Shown piece by piece: positions 7,941 through 16,935 of a stretch of 38,779 nucleotides of DNA. The notes beneath the pieces were generated by a model. That model was given only the letters and a program-made list of their open reading frames with translations. It made no database searches and was not told the DNA's origin. Origin of the DNA: a virus. The stretch covers positions 1-38,779 of IMG/VR virus record IMGVR_UViG_3300022745_000087, one strand, 5' to 3'. The first letter of the stretch is position 1, and every line of letters starts with the position of its first letter. Both the position numbers and the translations under genes were made by a program.

Positions 7941-8210
7941 ATGGCAAATTACGATGATCCGAAAAAACCGAACCTGAAGGTTCTTGTTCCCATCGCTGTT
8001 GGTGGCATTCCGATGCTGACCGGGCGCGTATTCCCCAAGAACCTGATCGGCACCAAAGGCGACTGGCAGGAATTGCTGGTGATGACGCCGCCCCGGTTGG
8101 AACAAACCGATGAACGCACCAATGACTATCTCTATGATTCGGAAACCGGCAAACTGCTGCCGCCCGAATCTGTTGAGAAGCCCGGTCGCGCTCCCAAGCT
8201 GCCCGCGTGA
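7941..8210 (+). CDS. small virion-associated protein, paralogue 2
   Basis: The 89-aa protein starts at ATG 7941 with AAGGAC upstream, 10 bp after the stop of its paralogue. It keeps the pattern KPNLKVL-PIAVGGIPMLTGRVFPKNLI, then RLEQTDE and NDYLYDSETGKLLPP, and adds a short Lys/Pro tail. The pair arose by tandem duplication. Function is unknown; a capsid-associated role is inferred only from position. Confidence 0.7.
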   Translation: MANYDDPKKPNLKVLVPIAVGGIPMLTGRVFPKNLIGTKGDWQELLVMTPPRLEQTDERTNDYLYDSETGKLLPPESVEKPGRAPKLPA

Positions 8211-8216
8211 TCTGAC

Positions 8217-8528
8217 ATGGTGATGTCGTGCCTCGACACCGATCTGGCGGCGCTATTTTCTTCGAAGGAATTCGGGGAGGATCGCGGCAGTGTGATCATC
8301 AATGGTGTCGAGGTACAGCAAGCCTTCTTTGACGATGAAGATGTCGAGGTGCCGGGTGCCGATGGTATCACGCGCCTTGCCCACGCCGCCTATGTGACGG
8401 CACCCACGGCGCTGCTGCCGGTGCTGGTACAGGGTCAGCCTGCGGTGATTCGCGGTGATCGCTACACTGTCCAATACTGGAAAAATGATGGGAACGGCGT
8501 GACAGTCGTTTATCTGGAGAAGGTCTAA
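8217..8528 (+). CDS. head-tail joining protein (gpFII-like)
   Basis: The 103-aa protein has a beta-rich C-terminal half (INGVEVQQAFF, then VLVQGQPAVIRGDRYTVQYWKNDGNGVTVVYLEKV). This is the usual wording of lambda FII / ATP-binding-sugar-transporter-like head-tail joining proteins, which form a ring where the tail docks. Its place, two genes before the tail tube, agrees. The start is weak: no Shine-Dalgarno is seen, and an ATG 6 bp on (8223) is an alternative. The 12-mer tgatctgacatg covering the upstream stop and this start recurs at the tail chaperone start (9377-9388). Confidence 0.6.
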   Translation: MVMSCLDTDLAALFSSKEFGEDRGSVIINGVEVQQAFFDDEDVEVPGADGITRLAHAAYVTAPTALLPVLVQGQPAVIRGDRYTVQYWKNDGNGVTVVYLEKV

Positions 8529-8529
8529 C

Positions 8530-8976
8530 ATGACCCATATCAGATCACGAATCCGCTCAACCATGAAGTCGGTATTGGTCGCCGCGCTACCATCCGGTAA
8601 ATATCAGGTATTTGCTTCGCGCAAATATAACCTAAACACTACGGCTCAAGCCACTATTGATATCGGGTTTCAGTCGGATGATACCGAATCGCAAATGATG
8701 GGTAAAACGCGGAAACACACCGCCACCCTATTCATCCGGTGCCAGCGGGTTGCGGCTGAGACTGCCGTTGATGATCTGCTCGACGCCGATGAAATCCTGA
8801 TCAATGCCGCAATCCAAGCCTATAGTTGGAGTGCGTTGCTTGAGGAACAGCCCGAATTGACGCGGACTGTTTTTGCTGATGATGCCTCGACCGGCACGGT
8901 AATCGCGGCCATTGTGCTGCAATATGATTTGGATTATCGTGCCGCCATAGATGACCTTGAAACCGTGAGGACCTGA
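8530..8976 (+). CDS. probable tail terminator (gpU-like)
   Basis: The 148-aa protein lies between the head-tail joining protein and the tail tube gene, where lambda-like phages place the tail terminator. Its length and predicted alpha/beta make-up fit: an N-terminal helix (RSRIRSTMKSVLVAAL), central strands (KHTATLFIRCQRVA), an acidic helix (AVDDLLDADEILINAAI), and a final strand (AAIVLQYDLDYRA). Sequence similarity to GpU is not obvious to me, so the call rests mostly on gene order. GAGAAGG gives a good ribosome binding site. Confidence 0.5.
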   Translation: MTHIRSRIRSTMKSVLVAALPSGKYQVFASRKYNLNTTAQATIDIGFQSDDTESQMMGKTRKHTATLFIRCQRVAAETAVDDLLDADEILINAAIQAYSWSALLEEQPELTRTVFADDASTGTVIAAIVLQYDLDYRAAIDDLETVRT

Positions 8977-8977
8977 C

Positions 8978-9379
8978 ATGTCAACTTTTAAAGGCCGCGA
9001 AGGCTCTGTCCGGTTCGCCGGAAACTTGGTCGGCGAAGTTACCAGCTTCGACTGCACGATCTCCGCTGCGACGACCGATTCGACTCGCATGGGCGACTAC
9101 TGGACCAAAGATGAAGCGGTTCACCAGTCGTGGGAAGGCAGTCTGGATTGCTTTTGGGACCCTGCGGATACCGGCCAGCTTGCCGCCGAGGTGGGTACCG
9201 ATATCGTCGGCTCCCGCATTGCCGTGATCCTTTATCCCAAAGGCTCGGCCAATGCTTCCTCAACCATCGCGGGCACTGTGACCATTACCGAGATCGGTGT
9301 GAAACAGGCACATGATGGGTTGGTGGCCCGTTCCATCAAATACAAGGGCTACGGTGCGCCCACTCTGACGGGGATTTGA
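8978..9379 (+). CDS. major tail tube protein
   Basis: The 133-aa protein has the beta-barrel tail-tube pattern: GREGSVRFAGNLVGEVTSFDCTISAATTDSTRMGD at the N-terminus (given here in outline only), then WEGSLDCFWDP, and AGTVTITEIGVKQAHDGLV near the end. Stacked hexamers of such proteins build the tail tube, with length set by the tape measure. It directly precedes the tail chaperone and tape-measure genes, the conserved siphovirus order. The length is at the short end for tube proteins, without an extra Ig-like domain. Confidence 0.82.
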   Translation: MSTFKGREGSVRFAGNLVGEVTSFDCTISAATTDSTRMGDYWTKDEAVHQSWEGSLDCFWDPADTGQLAAEVGTDIVGSRIAVILYPKGSANASSTIAGTVTITEIGVKQAHDGLVARSIKYKGYGAPTLTGI

Positions 9380-9385
9380 TCTGAC

Positions 9386-9754
9386 ATGGATATGATGGCG
9401 CTTCTGAAGGCACAGGTCGAGGCCGACTCTGATGCTCTTGCCACCTCCAAGGTTACGATTGGCGGTTCCGAAGTCACATTGATGGCTTCGGGGCTGACCG
9501 GTCAAGACATGGCGTTCGCCCGCAAGAAACAGGCCGACTTCATGTCGAATCCGTCCTTGGAGGCGATGGTTGACCTGATCATCCGCAAAGCCAAGACGCC
9601 GGACGGCAACGCCGCGTTTACGCTGGAACACAAGCCGGTGTTGGTGCGGCAGAAGGTCGCGCTGATCTCGACTATCTTCAGCGACTTGTTCGGTGATGCG
9701 TTGTCGGTGGAACAGACCGAGGATGAAGCCGAGGCCCGCAAGGGAAAATCTTAG
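9386..9754 (+). CDS. tail assembly chaperone (G-type product)
   Basis: The 122-aa protein is the short product of the tail chaperone pair that coats the tape measure before tube assembly. It is helical and acidic at the C-terminus (VEQTEDEAEARKGKS). The position between tube and tape-measure genes is diagnostic. Its last codons contain the slippery heptamer G GGA AAA, which gives a longer product (see the frameshift entry). Confidence 0.82.
   Translation: MDMMALLKAQVEADSDALATSKVTIGGSEVTLMASGLTGQDMAFARKKQADFMSNPSLEAMVDLIIRKAKTPDGNAAFTLEHKPVLVRQKVALISTIFSDLFGDALSVEQTEDEAEARKGKS
9742..9748 (+). promoter_or_regulatory. programmed -1 ribosomal frameshift site (GGGAAAA)
   Basis: The heptamer reads G GGA AAA in the zero frame, the canonical X XXY YYZ form, one base different from the lambda G/T site (GGGAAAG). 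It sits two codons before the zero-frame stop at 9752. The -1 frame then stays open for 47 codons and ends inside the tape-measure start. Confidence 0.88.
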
Positions 9755-9891
9755 GCGATTCGCTGACGCTGGCGTGTCTCATGCTGGCGGATCGCCTTCA
9801 CCTTTCCCCCGCTTCTGTCAGGTCATGGACCCTTGATGATATCAGGGACATGATCTGCTATTTCGAATTGAAGGAAAGCAAAGATGGCTGA
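9748..9891 (+). CDS. tail assembly chaperone T-part, made by -1 frameshift (GT fusion)
   Basis: After slippage, codons from 9748 add 47 residues (ILGDSLTLACLMLADRLHLS and onward to ELKESKDG, stop 9889-9891) to the 121 residues encoded before. The fusion is 168 aa. It has no plausible start codon of its own, and the open frame fits the slippery site exactly. The helix-rich T part (ADRLHLSPASVRSWTLDDIRD) is of the type that binds the tube protein in lambda-like phages. It overlaps the tape-measure start by 8 bp. Confidence 0.85.
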   Translation: MLGDSLTLACLMLADRLHLSPASVRSWTLDDIRDMICYFELKESKDG

Positions 9892-12052
9892 CCGGGCTGT
9901 GAATTTCAAGATTAGCGCCTCGGTCGCCGGTCAAGCGGCAGTCACCGGCATGTCTCGGGCGGTGTCTGGTATTTCGACCGCTGCCAATGCCGCCAAGGCG
10001 TCGTGGAATGCAATGGAAGCCGATATGGGGTCACTCATTCGGCAATTCAATCCGTTGCGGGCTGAGAAGGAAGCCCTGCTAGAAACGATGCGCCGCCTGA
10101 AGGTAGCACAGGCAATGGAGATCGTTACTGATGAAGAATATGAGCGGCAGCTTTACCAGCTTGAACGCGCTCTTGCTGCTGTAGGGCGAACGCAAAATGA
10201 AGTCGCCGCCAGCACCAACAATCTTGCCGGTCGGCAGGCTGCACAGCAACTCACCAGTCAAAGCTGGAACCGGGGCTTGAGTGCAAATAGGCGGGCGCTG
10301 CAACAGGCAGGTTTCCAAGTGGGTGACTTTGCTGTGCAGATCGCGGGCGGGCAAAATGCCATGCTTGCTTTTGTTCAACAGGGTGGTCAGATGCTCCAAT
10401 TCTTTGGGGTATTTGGTGCTGTCGCTGCCGGTGTACTGACGGTGGTCGGTACCATCGTTATTATTGGCATGAAAACCAAAGGTGTATTCAGCCAACTTGG
10501 TAATGTCGCCGGGGCCACTGGCGCATTGCTGGGGCCATTGGTCGAGGTGTTTAGGGCGCTGGGTCACGCGATGCTCTGGCTTGGCAATCTGATCGTCAAC
10601 CATATGGATATGATCCTGATCGCCGCCTCTCTGGTGGGCGGTTACATGGCGATTGGTTGGGTCGGATCGTGGCTCATGGCGACCAATGTGGTGCGGGCAT
10701 TTATGTTCACACTGATTACCCTCGGCCCGGTCGAGGCTGCCAGCGTGATCGGCACCTCTCTCCTGACCGGTGCGATGAACCTGCTGACTGTCGCCATGAA
10801 TCTAGTGCCGCTTGTCGCCATGATTGCGGCAGCCGTTTTGCTGATCAAATGGTTCTTGCAACTCGCCAAGGGTGCCGGTGGATTCGGCGCGGCTCTGTCG
10901 CTGTTAAAAGACGTAGCGGTTGAGGTGTTTGCTCGGATACGGATTGCAATGGGAATGCTTTCGCCCGCAGCCCAAATTGTTACTAGCGCAATTCAGATTT
11001 ATTTCGCAGATATGTGGAATGGTATCATGGCTGACGCAACCGCTCCGTTGCAATGGCTTCAGGATGGATTGCTTACGCTAGATGATTTCTTGAATGGTCC
11101 AAATAAAGGTCGAGGCACTGCAACCCCTGTGACTTTCACACCGGTTGATACAAAAGCTTTTGTTGCTAGTATGGGTGCCGCACAAACTGCCATTACAGAT
11201 TTGCGTGATAAGTTGTCTGCACCGATGGAGTCTGTCAACGCGCTAATGGCTGCCTTCGGAAAAGGTGCCAGCGGTGCGATTGATATTGCTGACTGGTTCA
11301 ATGGCATGGGTTCCAGCGTTAAAGAGGGCGGTGCGGCTCTGGCTAACATGGCCGAGGATTACAAGCGGCTGGTGCTTTCGCTGAATCCGGCAATCCTTGC
11401 CACTCAGCAATTTAAAGACGCCAATGAAAAGATGAAGGCGGCGTTGCTGACTGGTGACATGAACCATATCAAAGAAACCTTCGATCAGGTTAAGAAGGTT
11501 CTTGAGGATTTGCAGAAGTCTTACGAGGATATGGCGAAAACGATCTCTGGGTCCATGATGACCGAGTTTGACAAAATCCGCAAAGGTACCGAGTCGATCC
11601 TCGACGGTGTGATCAACATGTTCAACACCGTTATCGACAAGGCCATTGAATTGATGATGCAGCCGGTATTTGACGGTCTGGCAAATATGCTGACTGGCGG
11701 CATCTTCAGCTTCCTTGGGCTCGGGTCCATGCCCGCCATGCCGTCATTCGCTGGTGGCGGCAGCACCGGCAACGGCAGCCGTAGCGGTGGCCTCGACGGC
11801 ATGGGTGGCTTCCTTGCCATGATGCACCCGAAAGAAACGGTGACCGACCATACCCTCGGCAGCGCTGATGCTGGCGGCGGTGGTGGCTCTGCCCCTGTGA
11901 CCATCGTTGTCAACGTCAATGGCGCGACCGGTAATTCCGAGTTGCACGAGATCACGCAAAATGCAGTCACCTCGGCGCTGCGGGTGTATGACCAAAGCAT
12001 CTTGCCTCGGTCTATCAACCGGATCGTCAAACAGCCCCGGAGGAATAGCTGA
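9884..12052 (+). CDS. tail tape measure protein
   Basis: The 722-aa protein sets tail length and enters the host with the DNA. The N-terminal 100 residues are coiled-coil-like (LIRQFNPLRAEKEALLETMR). A hydrophobic central third has several membrane-like helices (GAVAAGVLTVVGTIVIIGM, MILIAASLVGGYMAIGW, LVAMIAAAVLLIKWFL). Helical stretches follow, then a Gly/Ser-rich tail (FAGGGSTGNGSRSGGLDGMG) and GFLAMMHPKETV, a common C-terminal tape-measure signature. At about 0.15 nm per residue the tail would be near 100 nm. AAGGAAAGCAAAG precedes the ATG. Confidence 0.9.
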   Translation: MADRAVNFKISASVAGQAAVTGMSRAVSGISTAANAAKASWNAMEADMGSLIRQFNPLRAEKEALLETMRRLKVAQAMEIVTDEEYERQLYQLERALAAVGRTQNEVAASTNNLAGRQAAQQLTSQSWNRGLSANRRALQQAGFQVGDFAVQIAGGQNAMLAFVQQGGQMLQFFGVFGAVAAGVLTVVGTIVIIGMKTKGVFSQLGNVAGATGALLGPLVEVFRALGHAMLWLGNLIVNHMDMILIAASLVGGYMAIGWVGSWLMATNVVRAFMFTLITLGPVEAASVIGTSLLTGAMNLLTVAMNLVPLVAMIAAAVLLIKWFLQLAKGAGGFGAALSLLKDVAVEVFARIRIAMGMLSPAAQIVTSAIQIYFADMWNGIMADATAPLQWLQDGLLTLDDFLNGPNKGRGTATPVTFTPVDTKAFVASMGAAQTAITDLRDKLSAPMESVNALMAAFGKGASGAIDIADWFNGMGSSVKEGGAALANMAEDYKRLVLSLNPAILATQQFKDANEKMKAALLTGDMNHIKETFDQVKKVLEDLQKSYEDMAKTISGSMMTEFDKIRKGTESILDGVINMFNTVIDKAIELMMQPVFDGLANMLTGGIFSFLGLGSMPAMPSFAGGGSTGNGSRSGGLDGMGGFLAMMHPKETVTDHTLGSADAGGGGGSAPVTIVVNVNGATGNSELHEITQNAVTSALRVYDQSILPRSINRIVKQPRRNS

Positions 12053-12720
12053 TGGCCCGTACATACCCTCTGTCGGTCGCCAGCTTTTGGGATTTGATCG
12101 TTGCTGATCTGGCAACGATTGACCAATTCAGCCTTGGCGAATCTCGGCAATTCAATGTTACTGGTGCCGGTCAAATTATCGACGCCAATCTTGGTACTCG
12201 GCTTTGGGCATCCGGTGTTGCACTGGTGCCCAAGTCGCACCACAGCATGTCTGAAATTGAGGCGCAGATTGAGGTGTTGCTTGAGGCTGGGGCCAGCTTC
12301 ATGGCCTATGACCCTCGCAAGCTATTTCCGGCCAAGGACGCCATAGGACGGGTGCTAGGGGCTGCCTCGGTCACCCTGTCGACCGTCAACGCGAACAACC
12401 GCGACATCGCTCTGGCGGGGCTGCCAAGCGGTTATGTGCTGACGGCTGGCGACATGTTCAGCTTCAGCTATCTATCCAGCCCGACGCGCTATGCGCTCCA
12501 CCGGGTTGTGGTAGGCGGGGCCGCGACAACGGGTGGTGTGGCATCGGTCGAGGTTACACCGCCCATCCGCGCCGGATACACGCTGGGGGCGGCTGTGGCC
12601 TTGTCCAAGCCTCAGATGCTTGCCAAGATCGTACCCGGTAGTTACCAGCCTTCCACCGGATCATCAGGTCGCCTGTCGAGTGGCCTGTCATTCAAGATCA
12701 CACAGAGTCTCCGCCCATGA
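12052..12720 (+). CDS. probable distal tail protein
   Basis: The 222-aa protein starts in a TGATG overlap with the tape-measure stop. It is beta-rich, with a conserved-looking start (TYPLSVASFWDLI). This is the first of four consecutive genes whose order (tape measure, distal tail, hub, NlpC-like peptidase, tip) matches gene transfer agents and many alphaproteobacterial siphophages. It would form the ring joining tube and tip. The call is mainly from order. Confidence 0.6.
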   Translation: MARTYPLSVASFWDLIVADLATIDQFSLGESRQFNVTGAGQIIDANLGTRLWASGVALVPKSHHSMSEIEAQIEVLLEAGASFMAYDPRKLFPAKDAIGRVLGAASVTLSTVNANNRDIALAGLPSGYVLTAGDMFSFSYLSSPTRYALHRVVVGGAATTGGVASVEVTPPIRAGYTLGAAVALSKPQMLAKIVPGSYQPSTGSSGRLSSGLSFKITQSLRP

Positions 12721-13313
12721 AAAGCTTTTCCGGCACCCTCACAACCTATCTGGCAACCGGCAACCTCATGTCGCGGGTCCTGTTTTGGATCACGGCAAAA
12801 GATCGGTCGACCGGCAGCCCGGTTACACTGGGATTCTGGAATGGCGACGACAACCGAAACTTCACGATCAATGCGGTTGCCCGTACTTATTACGGTGCCG
12901 GTGATCTCGCAAATCCGTCCTCACCGCTTGTTTATCAGGTCGGTGTGAAGCCGACCGATTTCGAATTAGTTTTGGCTCCGCTGTCGCAAGAGGTGGCCGA
13001 TGCAATTCGCCTGTACGATTGCCGCATGGCGGCTGTGGAAATCCACCGGGCATTCTTTGATCCTCTGACCGGTAATTTGGTCGAGGAACCGACGCGGGTT
13101 TTCAAGGGTCAGATTGAGGAAGCACCTCTGGTGACGCCTGAAGTCAACGGCACCTCGACCTGCACTCTGAAGCTGATTTCTTCTGCGGTGAACCTCACCC
13201 GGTCATTGGTTCTCACGCAATCTGATACCTATCAGCAATTGCGATCAAATGATCGGTTCCGTCGATATGTTGATGTCAGTGGTTCTGTTGATGTCGCATG
13301 GGGGCAGAAATGA
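12717..13313 (+). CDS. tail hub protein, DUF2163-like
   Basis: The 198-aa protein begins in an ATGA overlap. It has an N-terminal beta segment (LMSRVLFWITAKDRSTGSPV) and a central YQVGVKPTDFELVLAPLSQEV followed by RLYDCRMAAVEIHRAFFDP. It ends in FKGQIEEAPLV plus an SAVNLTRSLVLTQSD stretch (outline). This is the build of the hub-type proteins that precede the NlpC/P60-like gene in GTA-like tails. It probably binds the central tip protein. Its end overlaps the next ORF slightly. Confidence 0.6.
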   Translation: MKSFSGTLTTYLATGNLMSRVLFWITAKDRSTGSPVTLGFWNGDDNRNFTINAVARTYYGAGDLANPSSPLVYQVGVKPTDFELVLAPLSQEVADAIRLYDCRMAAVEIHRAFFDPLTGNLVEEPTRVFKGQIEEAPLVTPEVNGTSTCTLKLISSAVNLTRSLVLTQSDTYQQLRSNDRFRRYVDVSGSVDVAWGQK

Positions 13314-13705
13314 AAAAGCCGACTTGGAAACAAGACCTGATTGATTTCGTCAATTCGGTTGCAAGTGCCGATCTTGATTATGGCACCCATGACTGCGCCC
13401 TATTTGTTGCCGGTGCCGTTGATGTGCAAACCGGTAGCAATTTCCTTGCGGAATGGGTCGGTAAGTATTCCTCCCGCACCGAGGGCTTGATTCAATTGCG
13501 TCGTCTTGGCTTCGATGATCACATCGCAATTATCGCTTCCGAGTTGCCTGAAATACCGGTCGCCTTTGGTCAGGAAGGCGATATCGCTGCGATTGGTGAT
13601 GCACTTGGAATTGTGCAGGGCGCGGGCGTTTATGTCTTGCGCCAGCCTTCAGGTATTGGCACCGTGCCGCTGACAGATGCAACCAGAATGTTTAGGGTGG
13701 GATAA
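13310..13705 (+). CDS. NlpC/P60-like tail peptidase homologue (DUF6950-type)
   Basis: The 131-aa protein is read from ATG 13310, placed 5 nt after GGGGGC; an in-frame ATG at 13298 is the alternative. The N-terminal motif YGTHDCALFVAGAVDVQTG contains the Cys where NlpC/P60 tail peptidases have their nucleophile. GRY-like AEWVGKYSSRTEGLIQLRRLG follows. A clear catalytic His is not evident, so it may be a structural relative. In related tails this gene lies between hub and tip and may cut peptidoglycan at entry. It overlaps the neighbouring genes by 4 bp and 1 bp. Confidence 0.65.
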   Translation: MKKPTWKQDLIDFVNSVASADLDYGTHDCALFVAGAVDVQTGSNFLAEWVGKYSSRTEGLIQLRRLGFDDHIAIIASELPEIPVAFGQEGDIAAIGDALGIVQGAGVYVLRQPSGIGTVPLTDATRMFRVG

Positions 13706-16700
13706 TGCCACAGGTCGGTGCAGCAATCGTTTCTTTCTTCACTTCTGCCGCATTGGCAGCCGGTGCCAGCGCGGGATGGGCGACGTGGATTGGCGCGGCT
13801 GCTGCGCGGCTTTTAACCTCCCTCGCATTGACAGTGGTCGAGGTGCTGATCGCCAAGGCATCCCAAAAGAAGAATATCGGCGGTGGCATCAGAACCTCGG
13901 CGACTCAGACTGGCGGGATAAACCCGGTCGCATTTGTCATTGGTAAATCTGCGACTTCGGGAAGCATGGTTTGCCCGCCGATGTCGCACGGTAAATCCGG
14001 CAAAACGCAAAATGCCTATTTGACCTATGTCATTTCGATGTCGGATATTCGCGGGATGGCATTGTCGAGGCTGATGATTGACGGGGAATATGTCACCATT
14101 GGCGGTGCCTCGGCGACTGTCTATGGCAATGATCTCGGTGGCAAATGGGCGAATAAGGCGTGGATCAAATACTATGACGGCAGCCAAACGACTGCCGACG
14201 CTACGTTGATCTCGAAATACAGCGCGTATCCGTCGCGCCCATGGCAAAGTGACATGATCGGTCGGGACACCTGTTACGCGATTGTGACTTTCCTGTACAC
14301 CGCCACCCTGAATAAAAATTTCCCTGCGGTGCGTTTCGAGACTACCGGTATTCCGCTTTACGATCCTCGCTTCGACACCACTGTCGGTGGTTCTGGCAGC
14401 CAGCGGTGGGCGACTCCCTCGACTTGGGTTGCGTCAAGCAATCCGGCTGTCCAGTGCTATAATATCCTTCGCGGTATCAGCTTGGCTGACGGTAGCGTTT
14501 GGGGCGGTGGTGTTGCTGCTGCCGATCTGCCGCTTGCGGCTTGGTTTGCTGCAATGAATGCTTGCGATGTCGCCACGGCGCTGGGTGCCGGTGGTACCGA
14601 GGCTGCCTATCGTTCTGGTATTGAGATCAAGGTCAACGATCAACCTGCCGATATTCTGGACGAATTGACGAAAGCATGTTCCGGTCAATTGTTTGAGATT
14701 GGCGGTGTCTGGAAAATGGTTGTCGGTGCCGCTGCCATGCCTGTCATGGTGATCACCGATGACGATATTATCCGTTCGGCCAGTGAGCAATTCGATTCGT
14801 TCCCGTCCCTCGCTCAAACCTTCAATGGTGTCAGCGCCACCTATCCCGAACCAACCAGCCTCTATGAAAGCATATCGGCACCGGTGCGCCTGTCCAGCAC
14901 CTATGAGACTGAGGATGGTGGGCGGCGACTGGTGGCTGATCTCCAATTGCCTGCTGTGCCCTTCACTGAGCAAGTACAGCGCCTGATGGTAGCCTACCAG
15001 CTTGACGCTCGGCGCTTCCGTCGCCATGCGTTCACCCTCGGCCCATCCGCAATGATTCTTGAACCGACTGATACGATCTCTTGGACCTCGGCGGCAAATG
15101 GTTACACCACGAAACTATTCGAGGCTGCCTCGGTCAATGACGATCTGAATACCGGGCTTCAGGCTTTGGCCGTGCGCGAACGTGATCCGAACGATTATAC
15201 TTGGTCGACCGGTTCTCTGTTGCCGTCATCGCCCGCGCCCGGTGTGTTCATCCCCTCGACGCAAACCCCGCTGCGGTTGTTTGACAACCCGTTCAATATG
15301 TATCCTGATTTCGATATGGTGTTGGATGATTTCTATGCGACTTCCAATGGTGCCATTGCTACGCTAATTCCAACTGCCACTCAGGCCATTGGTCAGCAAT
15401 ATCTCCAGATCGCAGTAAATGCTGCGCTGCGCAGTATCACAACCGAATGGTTTTTGGTTGAGCCTGGCACTGATTATGTGATCGGTGCATCCGCGTGGCT
15501 GGCGACCGGGGCTGTGGGTGCAGGTACGGCCAAGGTCGAATTTGAAACGGCAAGTCTGGATGCTGCCGGGGCCACAACATCACTGACAGTGGTAACCATC
15601 GCCACGGCAACGGATACCGCATATACCGCTGGTGTTTCAGATCAATCGACACAGGTGACCACGGATACAAACGCCCGTCGCGCCAGATTTGTTTTGACGC
15701 GCTCTGCCGGTGGTACACAGGTCGCCGCCTTCGGTGGCTTAGAGGTGCTGAAGAAATCCACACGCACCCTGATCAGTGACAACGCTATTTTGAGTCAGCA
15801 CATCGCTGATGATGAAGTGCATTCCAAGCATTTGATCATTGACGAATTGCTTACGATCAATGCCCTGACTGCCGGTTTCTCAATGGGCAAGAGTAGCGCT
15901 TCAGACTTCGACACTGATGGTCTGTATATGGGCCGCACCTTGAAATCTGGCGGTGGTACCGGGTTTGGTTTCCTGATGGGCCAAACGACTCTGAGCGGCG
16001 TTCGCCGTTATATTCAGCACACCACTGATGATGGATTTTCCATCGTCAATGCCAACTTTGGATTGCTGGCAAATATCGTATCGCCGCCGGTCCAATACAC
16101 GACTTCTCAAACTGTCACGCTGAATCCGCTGATCAGCACTTTGAACCTTACGGTACTCGGCGGCGGTGGCGGTGGTGCAGGCTATACCGCGAACGGCTCC
16201 AATGGTGGCGATACTATTGTTCAGCTTTATGACGGCGTGACCTATGCCGGTGTTACTTGGACCTCGACCGGTGGTGCTGGTGGCTTGTTCACCAGTAGCG
16301 TCGTGGGCAACGGCGGTTCGGCCACACCATACGGTGTTGGTGGTTTGCAGCGCGGCAATAGCGGCTCACCCTGGACACAGGCCACGGCAGCGACTGGGTA
16401 CGGCTCTGGCGGCGGTGGTGGTGGTGCCAGTAACCCCCCGCACCAGTCAGGTGCCAAGTCGAATATACTGACGGTGGCCTATAATGTCGGTGCCCTCGGT
16501 CTGACGGCACCCAAGCTGGTGATCACAATCGGTGCCAAGGGTACCTGCCCCGATGTGGCATCGTCGAATTATCCCGGCAAAGACGGTTCACCGGGCATGG
16601 TCATCGTTGACCAAATTATCAGTAGTGTTGTTCCTGCTGGCGTTATCCCGCTCTATCCGACTGCGACCGGGACATTCACTAAAGCTGCCAACGCCACCGG

Positions 16701-16935
16701 CAATACCGTATTCCCTAATCTTGGCGCGGGAATGTGGGTTATTGCCGAAAATACTGGTGCGGTGATGGGCTTAAACAGCCTTCAGATCACCGATTCTTTG
16801 GGTGCTAGTCTGGCGCTAACTCTCACCAATGCGTTGACGGCAACGTTTGTGTCGAATACTCGACCAAATATTCTGACCGGTAATGGGACTGCCCGTACCA
16901 TTAAATACGCCTTCTACAAAATGCAGGTGACCTGA
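13705..16935 (+). CDS. central tail tip / host-specificity protein (J-like)
   Basis: The 1076-aa protein is the largest in the window and the last of the tail-tip group. The N-terminus has a short hydrophobic stretch (AALAAGASAGWATWIGAAAARLL) seen in J-like tips. Residues about 60-450 carry hub-type domains (GDLGG-like VYGNDLGGKWANKAW, ILDELTKACSGQLFEIGGVWKM). A fibronectin- or carbohydrate-binding-like part follows. The C-terminal 250 residues are Gly-rich (LGGGGGGAGYTANGSNGG and YGSGGGGGGASNPP), typical of receptor-binding ends. It should build the central spike and contact the host receptor. GGGTGGGATA precedes the ATG. Confidence 0.8.
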   Translation: MPQVGAAIVSFFTSAALAAGASAGWATWIGAAAARLLTSLALTVVEVLIAKASQKKNIGGGIRTSATQTGGINPVAFVIGKSATSGSMVCPPMSHGKSGKTQNAYLTYVISMSDIRGMALSRLMIDGEYVTIGGASATVYGNDLGGKWANKAWIKYYDGSQTTADATLISKYSAYPSRPWQSDMIGRDTCYAIVTFLYTATLNKNFPAVRFETTGIPLYDPRFDTTVGGSGSQRWATPSTWVASSNPAVQCYNILRGISLADGSVWGGGVAAADLPLAAWFAAMNACDVATALGAGGTEAAYRSGIEIKVNDQPADILDELTKACSGQLFEIGGVWKMVVGAAAMPVMVITDDDIIRSASEQFDSFPSLAQTFNGVSATYPEPTSLYESISAPVRLSSTYETEDGGRRLVADLQLPAVPFTEQVQRLMVAYQLDARRFRRHAFTLGPSAMILEPTDTISWTSAANGYTTKLFEAASVNDDLNTGLQALAVRERDPNDYTWSTGSLLPSSPAPGVFIPSTQTPLRLFDNPFNMYPDFDMVLDDFYATSNGAIATLIPTATQAIGQQYLQIAVNAALRSITTEWFLVEPGTDYVIGASAWLATGAVGAGTAKVEFETASLDAAGATTSLTVVTIATATDTAYTAGVSDQSTQVTTDTNARRARFVLTRSAGGTQVAAFGGLEVLKKSTRTLISDNAILSQHIADDEVHSKHLIIDELLTINALTAGFSMGKSSASDFDTDGLYMGRTLKSGGGTGFGFLMGQTTLSGVRRYIQHTTDDGFSIVNANFGLLANIVSPPVQYTTSQTVTLNPLISTLNLTVLGGGGGGAGYTANGSNGGDTIVQLYDGVTYAGVTWTSTGGAGGLFTSSVVGNGGSATPYGVGGLQRGNSGSPWTQATAATGYGSGGGGGGASNPPHQSGAKSNILTVAYNVGALGLTAPKLVITIGAKGTCPDVASSNYPGKDGSPGMVIVDQIISSVVPAGVIPLYPTATGTFTKAANATGNTVFPNLGAGMWVIAENTGAVMGLNSLQITDSLGASLALTLTNALTATFVSNTRPNILTGNGTARTIKYAFYKMQVT

